A program made the position numbers and the translations under genes. The notes below the pieces were generated by a model. It was not told where the DNA came from and searched no databases. It saw only the letters and a list, made by a program, of their open reading frames with translations. From CAMBDS01 sp964355675 (GTDB taxonomy: Bacteria; Electryoneota; AABM5-125-24; Hatepunaeales; Hatepunaeaceae), in the NCBI GenBank assembly GCA_964355675.1, contig CAYHEC010000017.1, positions 17,879-81,878 of the forward strand: a stretch of DNA of 64,000 nucleotides. Reading direction: 5' to 3'. This document shows positions 31,528 to 41,161 of the stretch, in pieces; positions within the stretch are counted from its first letter, which is position 1; each line of letters opens with the position of its first letter.

Positions 31528-33498
31528 ATGAATTTTTACTGGAGTTCTCGGTTCCATTTTGCAGTACTGATCGTGTCGTCGAATCTCGGCGCCGCTCTAC
31601 TGCAGGATGGCCATGCAACAATCCCTGCCAATCTTCCGGAACACCCCTTTATTAGAGAGCTCAGACCGGTCAATTGCCAAGGATCGAGCCTTCCTTCCCA
31701 GAGCCTGATCCGGACTAACCCTGCCCGTCTTCCTGCCAGAGATGATTCCGATGAAGATATTTCCTACTGCAACGAAGAGGATATCGAATATCTATGGACT
31801 CTTCCCGATGCATTTGGCGACCATAGTTATTTCGAACGATTCACGCCAGCGGAAGCTCCTTTTCGCCTCATCGGCTTAAGAATCGTCCTGCATAATTTAT
31901 TCGGTAATGCGGGGCATCCTGACATGCGCGTTTCTATTGCTACCAGTGACCGCAATCTGCCTGATGATGAGATCGAATCATTTGTAGTGCCAACCGAGGA
32001 CCTCGTCTTAAGTCCGAATGGAGATTGGTTTTGGAATGAATATCTTTTCGACGAATATGGTGTCGGTGCGATAAGGTTTGAGGAAGCGGTGGATTTCCAT
32101 CTGATTATCAACATTGCACCTAATAATGACGAAGACACTCTCGCTCTCGTCACCGATGATGGTCGCCGTCGTATCGACAGGAGCGGCCTTTTCGATGGGA
32201 TGGACTCAACGTATGTGCTATTCAGAAATCTTCAGGGCGTTCGTATTTCGGTGAATTTTGCGCTGGTCGCCATCGTAGAGTACGGAGACGCTCCGGTAAG
32301 ACAGGTGATTTCACTCCGGGAAGGCTGGAACACAATCTCGCTCAATGTTTCTCCTACTGCCATCGACTGGATAGAAGATTTAGGTCCCGACCCAAGAGGT
32401 ATGATACAGCAATTCCGTATCGATGATGAACACCACCATGTGATTATGTTGAAGGACAGATTCGGGCAATTTTGCTCTCCTCAAGACGATGTGTGGGACA
32501 TTCCGTATTGGAATTTATCAGACGGTTACCAGATCAAGGTCGATGAACCCCTCCGGGGTTCGTGGACTGGAACAGCCATAGATCCACAAAGTCCGCTTCC
32601 GCTTGCCCCGGGATGGAACATGGTTCCTTATTACCCTGAATACGAGCTATCCGCGGCTTCGCCGGAATTTGAGGTTGTGAGTTCTATTCTCGACCAACTA
32701 ATCGTTGTTAAAGACGATGCTGGAAACTTCATGCTCCCTTCGCTGAACTTTTCTAACATGGCTGATTGGCAGCCGGGGAAGGGCTACCAGATCAAAGTTG
32801 ACGCCGATTGCGATCTTACCTATCCAGGCGACGAGGGCCGGACAAATTCCCCAAGATCTGCTGACGCCCCCAAGCCAATTCATTGGTCATTAGAAGCCCC
32901 GAGTTCTGACAATATGTTGCTTTTGATAAACTCATTCGGGGAGTCACTATTCGTGGACGGTGATGAGATTGGCGCATTTGACTCACAGGGGAGTCTCGTT
33001 GGATCTGGCGTTATTGTTGAGGGGAGGTGCGGGCTTGCTTTATGGGGCGAAGATCCATCAGGAACCGTTAAGGATGGACTTACAGTAGGCGAAGAGCCAT
33101 CATTCAGGCTTTGGCGCTCAGAGAGGTCGGAAGAATCTTCACTGCTGATAAAAGATTCGCAACATGGTAAGCCTATCCGGTATGCTCGCAATGATGTTGT
33201 TGTTGGTAGCGCTGTCATCGTCGAAGCACTTCCTGAGAGGTCATCGCTTACTTCTGTTCATCCAAATCCGTTCAACAGTTTTACCCTTATTGAATATTTA
33301 CTTGCCGAGTCTGGCATTGTTACTATTGTTCTCTGCGATACGCAAGGGAGAATTGTCGCCCAAATATTCGAGGGGAACAGAGAAGCTGGCAGATACATGG
33401 AAAGAGTCGATGGCGGTGAGCTTGCGGCAGGTCTCTATTTCCTTAGGATGAATGCGGGAAAATATTTAAGTATGACGAGGATTGTATTGTTGAAATGA
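31528..33498 (+). CDS. Secreted protein with C-terminal sorting domain (type IX-like)
   Basis: 656 residues with an N-terminal hydrophobic segment. Residues ~85-240 form a beta-rich domain with many acidic residues. Two similar segments follow: REGWNTISLNVSP (~265) and APGWNMVPYYPE (~362), each ending in DGYQIKVD or KGYQIKVD, so this part is a duplicated module. Residues ~575-656 form a typical CTD (HPNPFNSFTLIEYLLAESGIVTI, DTQGRIV, AGLYFLRMN), recognised by the type IX secretion machinery or a related surface-anchoring route. Function unknown, probably a surface protein. A strong terminator follows the stop. Confidence 0.85.
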   Translation: MNFYWSSRFHFAVLIVSSNLGAALLQDGHATIPANLPEHPFIRELRPVNCQGSSLPSQSLIRTNPARLPARDDSDEDISYCNEEDIEYLWTLPDAFGDHSYFERFTPAEAPFRLIGLRIVLHNLFGNAGHPDMRVSIATSDRNLPDDEIESFVVPTEDLVLSPNGDWFWNEYLFDEYGVGAIRFEEAVDFHLIINIAPNNDEDTLALVTDDGRRRIDRSGLFDGMDSTYVLFRNLQGVRISVNFALVAIVEYGDAPVRQVISLREGWNTISLNVSPTAIDWIEDLGPDPRGMIQQFRIDDEHHHVIMLKDRFGQFCSPQDDVWDIPYWNLSDGYQIKVDEPLRGSWTGTAIDPQSPLPLAPGWNMVPYYPEYELSAASPEFEVVSSILDQLIVVKDDAGNFMLPSLNFSNMADWQPGKGYQIKVDADCDLTYPGDEGRTNSPRSADAPKPIHWSLEAPSSDNMLLLINSFGESLFVDGDEIGAFDSQGSLVGSGVIVEGRCGLALWGEDPSGTVKDGLTVGEEPSFRLWRSERSEESSLLIKDSQHGKPIRYARNDVVVGSAVIVEALPERSSLTSVHPNPFNSFTLIEYLLAESGIVTIVLCDTQGRIVAQIFEGNREAGRYMERVDGGELAAGLYFLRMNAGKYLSMTRIVLLK

Positions 33499-33543
33499 TC
33501 CCACTTTGAATTAGAACCTATTCTAAGCTTGCCTGAACTTCGA

Positions 33544-33590
33544 GACCAAGCTGTCATTTCTGCCGGAATGACAGCTTGGTCTTGATTTTA
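33544..33590 (+). terminator. Intrinsic terminator after the sorting-domain protein gene
   Basis: 15-bp stem GACCAAGCTGTCATT/AATGACAGCTTGGTC (33544-33558, 33567-33581), 8-base loop, followed by TTGATTTTA. Confidence 0.85.
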
Positions 33591-33724
33591 ACACCCCTGA
33601 TAGCCTAAGCAATCAGGGCTTTCTCGCTATATACATTCACTAAAGTGGGTTATTTTACGCAAGAGGTTATGAAAAGATGAAATAATTAACACGAAATACC
33701 TCGCCTGGTGTGTCAACAAAGGAA

Positions 33725-33740
33725 TGGCACGCCGATTGCG
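33725..33740 (+). promoter_or_regulatory. Sigma-54 (RpoN) promoter
   Basis: TGGCACG-N4-TTGC matches the consensus exactly. GG at 33726-33727 and GC at 33738-33739 are 12 bases apart, as required for -24/-12. It points toward the cytochrome/Fe-S/NrfD operon, about 290 bases from the first start codon. Confidence 0.8.
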
Positions 33741-34046
33741 AAAGGTTTCAAGAGAAATTGTTTCAAATATGAAATCTATTTCAATATAGACCGCACTGCT
33801 TCCTTTAAAATATTCCTTCACTTTCGTCTATTATACTGAAATTTGTCCCTTATAAGACAAATCACATCTTCGAACAAATTACAGTGAAATCCTCCCAATA
33901 GTTGGAGTCACATTATTTTGTGCCATGTTCGTAAGGCATTTCTCAGCTGGTTTCCTGCCCAATTCTGCCAGCTAATCTTACTGTCAGACAAGGGAGCCCG
34001 GTTGGCGGGTATTATTTGCTCTTCTCAGTCAATAGAATGAAAGCAT

Positions 34047-34781
34047 ATGCCAGATCAAATTAAACGTCTGTTGGTAGTAATCGCGATCATAGCGGTTTGC
34101 TTCCTGGTTGTTCGAACCTTCTTCATTCCGGATAGTTTTGGTAAGTTCGGTCATTACCGTGCCGTGTCGCTTGATTCGGTTGCGGCTCTCCCGACCAGCT
34201 ATGCCGGTCACAATGCCTGTCTCGAATGTCACGATGATATCGATCAGATCAAGAAAGCGTCTTATCATCGTACTGTAAGCTGTGAAGCATGTCATGGACC
34301 GGGTCGCGGGCATATAGAAAGTATGGGAGACAGCGTACTGGCGGCTCCTCGCGACCGTGATTACTGCGTTTTATGTCATGGTTACAGCTCCGCCAAACCG
34401 ACCGGTTTCCCACAGATAGATCCGATAGTTCACAATCCAGTGAAACCTTGCATCACGTGTCACAATCCGCACGCCCCGGATCCACCAAGAATTCCGGGTG
34501 ATTGCAGTGCCTGTCACGCCGTTATTGCACGAACCAAGGCGGTATCTCCTCACGCCCTGCTTGAATGCACTCAATGCCACATGACGCCGGAAGAACATAA
34601 GGTAAATCCCCGCATGGTCAAACCCGGGAAGCCTATCGTGCGAGCCGACTGCGGGACATGCCATGCAAAAGAGGCCGCGAGTGACAAATCGATTCCGAGG
34701 ATCGATATCGAACGCCATGGTGACGGCTTCCTATGTTGGAATTGCCACTACCCCCATAATCCGGAGTCAAATAAGAAATGA
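34047..34781 (+). CDS. Octahaem c-type cytochrome
   Basis: 244 residues. One N-terminal membrane helix (~7-25) acts as anchor or signal. Eight CxxCH motifs follow: CLECH, CEACH, CVLCH, CITCH, CSACH, CTQCH, CGTCH and CWNCH, all in the periplasmic part. First gene of a three-gene operon with a four-cluster ferredoxin and an NrfD-type subunit, an arrangement of membrane quinol:acceptor modules. It probably carries electrons between the NrfD/Fe-S pair and a periplasmic reductase, possibly the HAO-family cytochrome encoded divergently at 37262. Stop overlaps the next start by 4 bases. Confidence 0.92.
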   Translation: MPDQIKRLLVVIAIIAVCFLVVRTFFIPDSFGKFGHYRAVSLDSVAALPTSYAGHNACLECHDDIDQIKKASYHRTVSCEACHGPGRGHIESMGDSVLAAPRDRDYCVLCHGYSSAKPTGFPQIDPIVHNPVKPCITCHNPHAPDPPRIPGDCSACHAVIARTKAVSPHALLECTQCHMTPEEHKVNPRMVKPGKPIVRADCGTCHAKEAASDKSIPRIDIERHGDGFLCWNCHYPHNPESNKK

Positions 34782-35548
34782 TTGAAAATATAGATGAACG
34801 AAGGAAATTCGTAAAGACGCTTGTCGGGCTTGTCGCGACGGCAGGAGCCATCCCTTTACTTTCGACCTTCGATAAAATATATGCCAACGCCAACGATACT
34901 GAGAATGAGTTGATCGGTGGAAAAAAGTATGGTATGGGCATTAATATCAAGTCGTGTATCGGTTGCGGTAGGTGCGTCGAAGCCTGCAAGAACGAAAATC
35001 AAGTCCCCAAGGATCCCTATCACTTCCGAACGTGGGTCGAGCGGTATGCGATTTTAATGACTGGCGAGACCAAGGTCGATAGTCCCAATGGCGGAATGGA
35101 AGGATTTCCGGTCGATGCAAGCGAAGGCGAAATCTTGCGTAGTTTTTTTGCTCCAAAGCTCTGCAACCATTGCAGTAATGCGCCTTGCGTTCAGGTCTGC
35201 CCAGTCGGCGCTACCTACACCACTCCTGATGGTGTTGTATTAGTCGATAAAGACTACTGCATAGGCTGTCGATATTGCATTCAGGCATGTCCTTACGGTG
35301 CGAGGTTTTTCGATCCTGCCACCAGAGTTGCGTCCAAATGCACGTTCTGTTATCATCGGTTAGCCAAGGGTCTGTTGCCAGCTTGTGTCGAAGTTTGCCC
35401 AACTCAGGCGAGAATATTTGGCGATACGCTTGCACGAGCCAGCCAATTGACGCGATTCTTCCGTTTCAATGAAATACAGGTTCTAAAACCGGACCTAAAT
35501 ACCAGACCACAAGTCTTCTATGCCGGTCTTGATGGGGTGGTTCGATAA
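34778..35548 (+). CDS. Four-cluster [4Fe-4S] ferredoxin subunit (HybA/DmsB/NrfC-like), Tat-exported
   Basis: 256 residues. N-terminal RRKFVK followed by a hydrophobic stretch and AYANA-like end suggests Tat export. Sixteen cysteines form four cluster sites: CIGCGRCVEAC, CNHCSNAPCVQVC, CIGCRYCIQAC and CTFC...CVEVC. It is the electron-transfer subunit joining the NrfD membrane protein to the octahaem cytochrome, placed on the periplasmic side by the signal. ATG overlaps the cytochrome stop, and its own stop overlaps the NrfD start, so the three proteins are expected in fixed ratio. Confidence 0.92.
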   Translation: MIENIDERRKFVKTLVGLVATAGAIPLLSTFDKIYANANDTENELIGGKKYGMGINIKSCIGCGRCVEACKNENQVPKDPYHFRTWVERYAILMTGETKVDSPNGGMEGFPVDASEGEILRSFFAPKLCNHCSNAPCVQVCPVGATYTTPDGVVLVDKDYCIGCRYCIQACPYGARFFDPATRVASKCTFCYHRLAKGLLPACVEVCPTQARIFGDTLARASQLTRFFRFNEIQVLKPDLNTRPQVFYAGLDGVVR

Positions 35549-36756
35549 TGGATAGACTAACCGAACAATTAGCACATGCCCTTAAAAGCATCACTGGATA
35601 TATCTATCCCAACGAGATTGAACTGCATTGGGGTATTCTGATCGTTATTTACCCCTACCTCACCGGACTCGTTGCGGGAGCGTTTATCCTTGCGTCTCTG
35701 GTTAAGGTATTCAAAGTCAAAGCCCTCGAACCGACATACAGACTGTCATTACTGACAGCTCTCTCCTTTCTTATCATTGCCCCTGTACCGCTTCTTTCGC
35801 ACTTGGGTCACCCGGAACGATTTTACGAAATATTGTTCACGCCTAATTCCAAGTCAGCGATGGCAATGTTCGGATTTGTGTACGCTTGGTATTTGATGAT
35901 GGTGTTACTACTCGAAATCTGGTTTGATTACCGTGCGGAGTTTGTAAGATGGGCTTCGGAATCCACTGGGATTAAAAAACTTGCCTACCGAGCGTTTGCG
36001 TTGTGGTCATCAGATATCTCAGAAAAAGCAATAGCTTTCGATAAACGGGCTGTCCGATATATCACACTTATCGGTATCCCTTCAGCATTTCTACTGCATG
36101 GGTATGTCGGCTTTATCTTCGGTTCGATCAAAGCCAATCCTTGGTGGAGCAGTGTGCTGATCCCCGTAGTGTTTCTGTTTTCTGCTATCGTTTCCGGAAT
36201 TGCACTGATGTTGGTCATCTACCTTGTGACGACACTGTGGCGTGGGAAAAAACTTGATATGCCGTGTCTTGACAAAATGTCAGAGTTTCTTCTATACGCG
36301 TTGATTATCGATTTCTCGCTTGAGCTTCTCGATTTTGTCCATCGACTGTACCAGTCAGAGGAGTCGATAGAGATTCTTGGGAATATGATTTCAAGCCGAC
36401 TTTTCATAAGCTTGATCATCGTGCAGATGTTGATGGGGACGATACTTCCGTTAATCGCACTGGGAATTACAAGAGTGCGTCGTCGAGTTTTGCCTGAGGA
36501 ACTCAGAAGAATGATCTACCTGCTCGCGGCGATCTTAATTCAGGCGGGAATCTTCAGCACTCGTTGGAATGTCGTGATTGGTGGGCAGTTATTTTCGAAG
36601 AGCCTTCGTGGGCTGACCATTTACAAAATGGAAGTTCTCGGGATTGAGGGCTTGCTGGTATCAATCGTGTTGCTGGTTCTGCCATTCATAGTACTGGGTA
36701 TTATCGTGAAAATTCTACCGCCGTGGGAAGAAGAAGTTCACACTCCAGCCGCTTGA
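35548..36756 (+). CDS. NrfD/PsrC-type membrane subunit
   Basis: 402 residues, eight to ten membrane helices and few charged loops, matching the PsrC/NrfD fold (first helices at LIVIYPYLTGLVAGAFILASLV, HLGHPERFYEI loop). It is the quinone-interacting membrane subunit of complex iron-sulfur molybdoenzyme-like modules. No molybdenum-enzyme catalytic subunit is encoded here, so this is a quinol:cytochrome module. Overlaps the ferredoxin by one base (TAATG). Confidence 0.88.
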   Translation: MDRLTEQLAHALKSITGYIYPNEIELHWGILIVIYPYLTGLVAGAFILASLVKVFKVKALEPTYRLSLLTALSFLIIAPVPLLSHLGHPERFYEILFTPNSKSAMAMFGFVYAWYLMMVLLLEIWFDYRAEFVRWASESTGIKKLAYRAFALWSSDISEKAIAFDKRAVRYITLIGIPSAFLLHGYVGFIFGSIKANPWWSSVLIPVVFLFSAIVSGIALMLVIYLVTTLWRGKKLDMPCLDKMSEFLLYALIIDFSLELLDFVHRLYQSEESIEILGNMISSRLFISLIIVQMLMGTILPLIALGITRVRRRVLPEELRRMIYLLAAILIQAGIFSTRWNVVIGGQLFSKSLRGLTIYKMEVLGIEGLLVSIVLLVLPFIVLGIIVKILPPWEEEVHTPAA

Positions 36757-36881
36757 TCGGAAAGGGTGGGGATAGTTCCGTTTAACTGCGTATTCTAATT
36801 TGTGTTCGAGTAGTCACTTAGGTGGCGAAAGACTTATATCTGTCGCAACTAACAACACTTCGAGGTTATTAGAGGAATAAA

Positions 36882-37139
36882 ATGACGGAAAACAGTGAAC
36901 AAAGGTCAAATTGGCAGGCTCATCTGACTGGGATACTCGCTTGGCTAATTCTGGTAGGAGGAATTCTCTACGGAGTAATCGAGATGATATTTGTTGGATT
37001 TTGGTCTGGATTTCTGCTTGCGGCGGGAGTATCTACGGTCTGCGTTTTATTTGCGGTTGGTTTGCTGACTTTAAGCCATGTTTTATTTAGAATTGGCGCG
37101 GTCGAAGATGAACTTAACAAATTGCAGAAGAAGGAATGA
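36882..37139 (+). CDS. Small two-helix membrane protein
   Basis: 85 residues. AGAGGAATAAAATG gives a good start. Two membrane segments (~16-36 and ~40-65), then a short Lys/Glu-rich tail predicted to be helical (AVEDELNKLQKKE). No family recognised. It is read in the same direction as the NrfD operon (125-base gap) and could be an accessory of that respiratory module, but this is only position. A terminator follows. Confidence 0.65.
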   Translation: MTENSEQRSNWQAHLTGILAWLILVGGILYGVIEMIFVGFWSGFLLAAGVSTVCVLFAVGLLTLSHVLFRIGAVEDELNKLQKKE

Positions 37140-37182
37140 CGGGAAGAATCAAACTGTCAACCACCTGATGCAAAAGATATTG

Positions 37183-37225
37183 AAACAGAAAGAAGTCAGC
37201 CATCACGGCTGACTTCTTTCTGTTT
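37183..37225. terminator. Bidirectional terminator
   Basis: Perfect 19-bp stem (37183-37201 with 37207-37225), 5-base loop, A-rich on one side and T-rich on the other, lying between convergent genes. Serves both strands. Confidence 0.9.
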
Positions 37226-37261
37226 TGAATTAAACTATCTGATTGAGCTTAGGCGCCCGGA

Positions 37262-38659
37262 CTAATGCGCATACCGTTTCTTAAATTCTTCAGTAGCTTT
37301 TGCGCGCTTAACCTTTTCGTCATCCGGCATTTTGCCGATAAACCAGCGGTGATCTGGAGAGGAGAGAATTTCATCGATCTTCTTGTTGACTTTCTCTGCC
37401 GAGTTCTTGTTGCCTGCCAGGTCTGCCTTATGCGCCAGCTCTTTTGCCTGCGGGATCAACTCGGTGTAAAAGCGATGGCTGACTTCGAAGAATCCGTGCC
37501 ATTGTGTATAGTCGGGTGCAAACATAGCGGCTCCCATACGGGCACGACGACCTTCGTGATGCCAGAGGAAGTACCATGTCCACTCGATCTCATCGTCGAA
37601 TTGAATATCGGTTGTGATTAACTTCTCGTTAGTTAAGACACCCATCAACTCACGACCAGGGATGGCGAATTTGGTGTTGTACAATTCAACAACGTTATCG
37701 AACTGGTGGTAAAAGGATTGAACATAGTCCGGCGTGTGACAGACTCCACAGACCTGTTTCATATCGTTCCGGCGAGCCTCCCAAGATTTCACCTGCTTTC
37801 CCGCCTTCTTTGCCGATTCATCCACTTTTTCCGATACTGCGGGTCGTAACGTCCAACTGATTCGCGCTCCGACGTCATGCGTCAGCGGGAGCGCGGGCGT
37901 GGCGGACATGTGGCATGTCGCGCATGTCGGAGCGGCGCTATAGTCTTCTCCCAATACCCATTTGGAGGAGTTGAGATTCATCTTGTCTTTATTGCCGTAA
38001 TAGGCGATTCCGTGCTTTGACTCCTCGTAAATTTCCTTCTGAGGATGGTCGGGGCCAAGATGGCAGCGTCCGCAGTTCTCCGGCTGACGTGCCTGCGCAA
38101 CCGAAAAGCTATGTCGGGTGTGGCACGCTGAACAAGACCCTGTCGATCCGTCCGGATTAATACGTCCCATACCGGTATTGGGCCAGGTGTCAGGATCAAG
38201 CTTTCCCGGACCGGTCACCTTTACTTCAGATCCGTGGCATTGGCGACAACCAGAGACGGCGGCGGCGGGACCTTCGACAATTTCGCCAAGAATATTGTCA
38301 AGTGAGCCGAGTATTTGTGCCGCTCGTGAATGATGGCTATTAAGGAATTCAGTAGTTTCTTCCTTATGGCATTTTGCGCAATCGAGCGGCGAGACGATAA
38401 TGCTGATTGTGTAGCCGTTGTGGTCGAAAGCGTCGGGATCGCCCTTGGTTGCCTGGTGGCATTCGTAACAGCCGACGTTGGCGCCATAATGCTTTGAACT
38501 GCCCCACTGATCGTAAATGCCGGGATTATCGACTCTATGGCATTCGATACAGGCTTGGGTTTCGTCTGATAGTTTGGTGATGTACGTTTGATTTTGAATT
38601 GCTTGCGGTGGTGACGCTGAAATCAGACAGGCGGTAATAACGGCAAGGACATCTGTCAT
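37262..38659 (-). CDS. HAO-family octahaem cytochrome c
   Basis: 465 residues, signal peptide (1-18), then eight CxxCH: CIECH, CYECH, CAKCH, CRQCH, CSACH, CGRCH, CATCH and CGVCH. The segment KEIYEESKHGIAYYG after the sixth haem and the C-terminal WYFLWHHEGRRARMGAAMFAPDY are characteristic of hydroxylamine oxidoreductase relatives, which reduce nitrite or oxidise hydroxylamine or hydrazine. Whether the crosslinked catalytic Tyr is present cannot be settled by eye. Divergent from lpxC-fabZ and convergent to the NrfD operon, with a shared terminator. Probably the terminal reductase of that module. Confidence 0.85.
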   Translation of the reverse strand: MTDVLAVITACLISASPPQAIQNQTYITKLSDETQACIECHRVDNPGIYDQWGSSKHYGANVGCYECHQATKGDPDAFDHNGYTISIIVSPLDCAKCHKEETTEFLNSHHSRAAQILGSLDNILGEIVEGPAAAVSGCRQCHGSEVKVTGPGKLDPDTWPNTGMGRINPDGSTGSCSACHTRHSFSVAQARQPENCGRCHLGPDHPQKEIYEESKHGIAYYGNKDKMNLNSSKWVLGEDYSAAPTCATCHMSATPALPLTHDVGARISWTLRPAVSEKVDESAKKAGKQVKSWEARRNDMKQVCGVCHTPDYVQSFYHQFDNVVELYNTKFAIPGRELMGVLTNEKLITTDIQFDDEIEWTWYFLWHHEGRRARMGAAMFAPDYTQWHGFFEVSHRFYTELIPQAKELAHKADLAGNKNSAEKVNKKIDEILSSPDHRWFIGKMPDDEKVKRAKATEEFKKRYAH

Positions 38660-38943
38660 TTTGGTTCCTTATAATTATTGAGTGTTTGAGGTGCCTCAAC
38701 TATATTTGAATATATAAATATGAAACAGATCGAGCAATTTCTTTTTGATATTAAATTCTAACTCATAAAAGATGGCTGAAACCTGCCTCCGAGTAAATCA
38801 TTGTCAGGTTACCACACTACAAGGGAATTTGGGACAAGTTAATTCTCTATACCTGAACGAGTCTCGTTTTTACTTGCAAGAAGGGGGAGTTTGGAGTTAA
38901 AATTATAGGTTATAAACAAAACTAACCATGACTGATTCAATAT

Positions 38944-40344
38944 ATGACACAAAACCAAAAAACAATAAAGCAAGCAGGCACGATCTCCGGGATAGGTCTT
39001 CATACTGGCAACGAATGCAAGCTGACTTTCGTGCCCGCGCCTGCTAATTACGGCTATAAATTCGTTCGTACCGACGTTGATTTATCTCCGGAAATACCTG
39101 CGTTATTGGAAAACGTCGTCGATGTTATGCGTGGCACAACCATCGGTATCGGCGGAGTCCGGGTGCATACGGTTGAGCACGTTTTGTCGGCGATGGCAGG
39201 GCTGGGAATCGACAATGTGCGCATCGAGCTTACTGCTGACGAACCGCCAGTTATGGATGGTTCCTCAAAGCCATTCGTCGATATATTACTGGATTGCGGC
39301 ATCGAAGAGCAGTCCGAAACCAGACAGGTTTTGATAATCGATGAAGTGATTTCCTACCGAGATGAAGCAAAGTCGATCGACATCGTTGTTATGCCATCCG
39401 ATCGGTTCCGGGTGACATATCTGATCGACTACGATCATCCGGGAATCGGCACCCAATATACATCGATGTACAGCCTCGAAGATGAATACGTTTCAGAATT
39501 TTCTTCAGCCAGAACCTTCTGTCTCTTGTCAGAACTTCAGCATCTTCACCACGCGGGACTCATCAAAGGAGGATCGCTCAGCACGGCGCTGGTGGTCATC
39601 GATCATAAGATGACTTTGGATGAGCAGAATGAACTGCGCGAGATGCTGAACTTTAGGGATGAGATTCCGCCTTCCACAACTGGAATACTGGGCAATGTTG
39701 AGCAACGTTTTCCAAATGAGCTGGTAAGGCATAAAACACTCGATCTTGTTGGCGACCTTGCTTTGTTAGGTGTGCCTTTGAAGGCGCATGTCTTATGCGC
39801 TCGTGCCGGTCATGGAGCGCATGTCGAATTAGTGAAATTATTGCGCAAGGAATTGACCAAACAGCAGTTGAAGAAGAAGTACCAAGGAAAGAGTAAAGAG
39901 AACTTCGTCTTCGACATTAACGCCATCCAGAGAATATTGCCGCACCGTTTTCCATTTCTTTTCGTTGACAGGATCACCGAATTGGTTCCCGGTGAACGAG
40001 TTGTCGGGATTAAAAATGTCACCGGCGGAGAGCCTTTTTTTCAGGGACATTTCCCCGGACACCCAATCATGCCTGGAGTATTGGTTGTCGAAGCTCTTGG
40101 GCAGTGTGGGGGGGTATTGTTGTTGAACACTCAAGCCAAGCCCGAAGAAAAACTCGTTTTCTTCACCGGTCTCGACGGAGTAAAATTCCGTAAGCCTGTT
40201 CTGCCAGGAGATCAGCTTCGTCTCGAGGTTGAAATGATATTTTTCAAACGAGGTATCTGCCGAATGCGCGGCCGTGCGTTCGTAGGCGATCAGTTGGCTG
40301 TTGAGGCAGATTTGCAGGCGGCGGTAATTGACCGGGAAAGATAG
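38944..40344 (+). CDS. lpxC/fabZ: Bifunctional LpxC-FabZ fusion
   Basis: 466 residues. Residues 1-~310 are UDP-3-O-acyl-GlcNAc deacetylase (LpxC): zinc ligands in TVEHVLSAMAGLG and HKTLDLVGDLALLG, with HAGHGAHVEL. From ~320 on it is the 3-hydroxyacyl-ACP dehydratase FabZ: catalytic His in ILPHRFPFLFVDR and Glu in MPGVLVVEALGQCGG, plus QGHFPGHPIMPG. The first part makes the committed step of lipid A synthesis, the second elongates fatty acids. The fusion is typical of Bacteroidota and other FCB members. It is followed by surE and guaA. Confidence 0.97.
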   Translation: MTQNQKTIKQAGTISGIGLHTGNECKLTFVPAPANYGYKFVRTDVDLSPEIPALLENVVDVMRGTTIGIGGVRVHTVEHVLSAMAGLGIDNVRIELTADEPPVMDGSSKPFVDILLDCGIEEQSETRQVLIIDEVISYRDEAKSIDIVVMPSDRFRVTYLIDYDHPGIGTQYTSMYSLEDEYVSEFSSARTFCLLSELQHLHHAGLIKGGSLSTALVVIDHKMTLDEQNELREMLNFRDEIPPSTTGILGNVEQRFPNELVRHKTLDLVGDLALLGVPLKAHVLCARAGHGAHVELVKLLRKELTKQQLKKKYQGKSKENFVFDINAIQRILPHRFPFLFVDRITELVPGERVVGIKNVTGGEPFFQGHFPGHPIMPGVLVVEALGQCGGVLLLNTQAKPEEKLVFFTGLDGVKFRKPVLPGDQLRLEVEMIFFKRGICRMRGRAFVGDQLAVEADLQAAVIDRER

Positions 40345-40363
40345 GTTAATTAGCAATAGTATA

Positions 40364-41161
40364 TTGACAGATCATCAACAAATAGAACCGGATACAAAAC
40401 TCATCCTCATCACCAATGATGACGGCATCAACGCCCCCGGAATATGGGCGCTTGCTGAGGCTGTGAGAGATCTTGGCGAAGTCTGGATAGTTGCTCCTGA
40501 TCGTGAAAGGTCGGGAGTAAGCAATGCGTTTACCCTGATGACGCCCTTGCGCTATTTCCACCAGCCACGAAACGGATTTGAGAATGTCTATGCCGTGACT
40601 GGGACGCCAGTTGACGCGGCAAAATTTGCTCTGCATGGATTGATGCCTAAAATGCCGGATCTGGTTTTTTCAGGGATTAATCGTGGCGAGAATACCGGTA
40701 TTAATCTGCTCTATTCCGGGACGGTCGCCGGCGCAATGGAGGGAGCAATCATTGGGATTCCTTCCATCGCCGTTTCTATTGTCTGGCCAAAGCATTCTGA
40801 CAAAAGTACTGAGTATTCCCTTGCTTCAAGCTTTGCGCGGCGTTTGGCGGAAAGAGTATTGGAGGAGGGGCTTCCCTTTGGGACAATGTTGAACGTCAAT
40901 GTTCCGAATATTCCTGAAAGCGATCTGAAGGGAATACTGATAACGCCCCAAGCTGAATCTCATTACGAGGAGATCATCGATAAACGAAGCGATCCCCGTG
41001 GTAACGAGTACTTCTGGATCAGTGGAGTCAACAAATTAATCGATGAGAATGCCGATAGCGATATGAAGGCAGTTCGTGAGAAATATATCGCCGTGACGCC
41101 AGTCTGCGCGCGACTAACCAATGAAGGATTTTTAAAAGAACTGAAAGGTTGGAACCTTTGA
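40364..41161 (+). CDS. surE: 5'-nucleotidase SurE
   Basis: About 265 residues from TTG 40364. An in-frame TTG at 40328 inside the fabZ end is an alternative, and neither has a clear ribosome site. Metal site residues lie in ILITNDDGINAPG, with GINRGENTGINLLYSGTVAGAMEG and the SERSGVSNAFTL-like segment. SurE removes phosphate from nucleoside monophosphates and short polyphosphates in stationary-phase stress. The gene lies tightly between lpxC-fabZ and guaA. Confidence 0.92.
   Translation: MTDHQQIEPDTKLILITNDDGINAPGIWALAEAVRDLGEVWIVAPDRERSGVSNAFTLMTPLRYFHQPRNGFENVYAVTGTPVDAAKFALHGLMPKMPDLVFSGINRGENTGINLLYSGTVAGAMEGAIIGIPSIAVSIVWPKHSDKSTEYSLASSFARRLAERVLEEGLPFGTMLNVNVPNIPESDLKGILITPQAESHYEEIIDKRSDPRGNEYFWISGVNKLIDENADSDMKAVREKYIAVTPVCARLTNEGFLKELKGWNL

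Larger units (their letters stand above)
33499..34046. other. Intergenic region with terminator and sigma-54 promoter
   Basis: 548 bp without a gene. It contains a terminator (33544-33590) and a sigma-54 promoter (33725-33740). The remaining ~300 bp before the cytochrome gene are AT-rich and may be a long leader or an enhancer-linked region. No further recognised structure. Confidence 0.6.
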
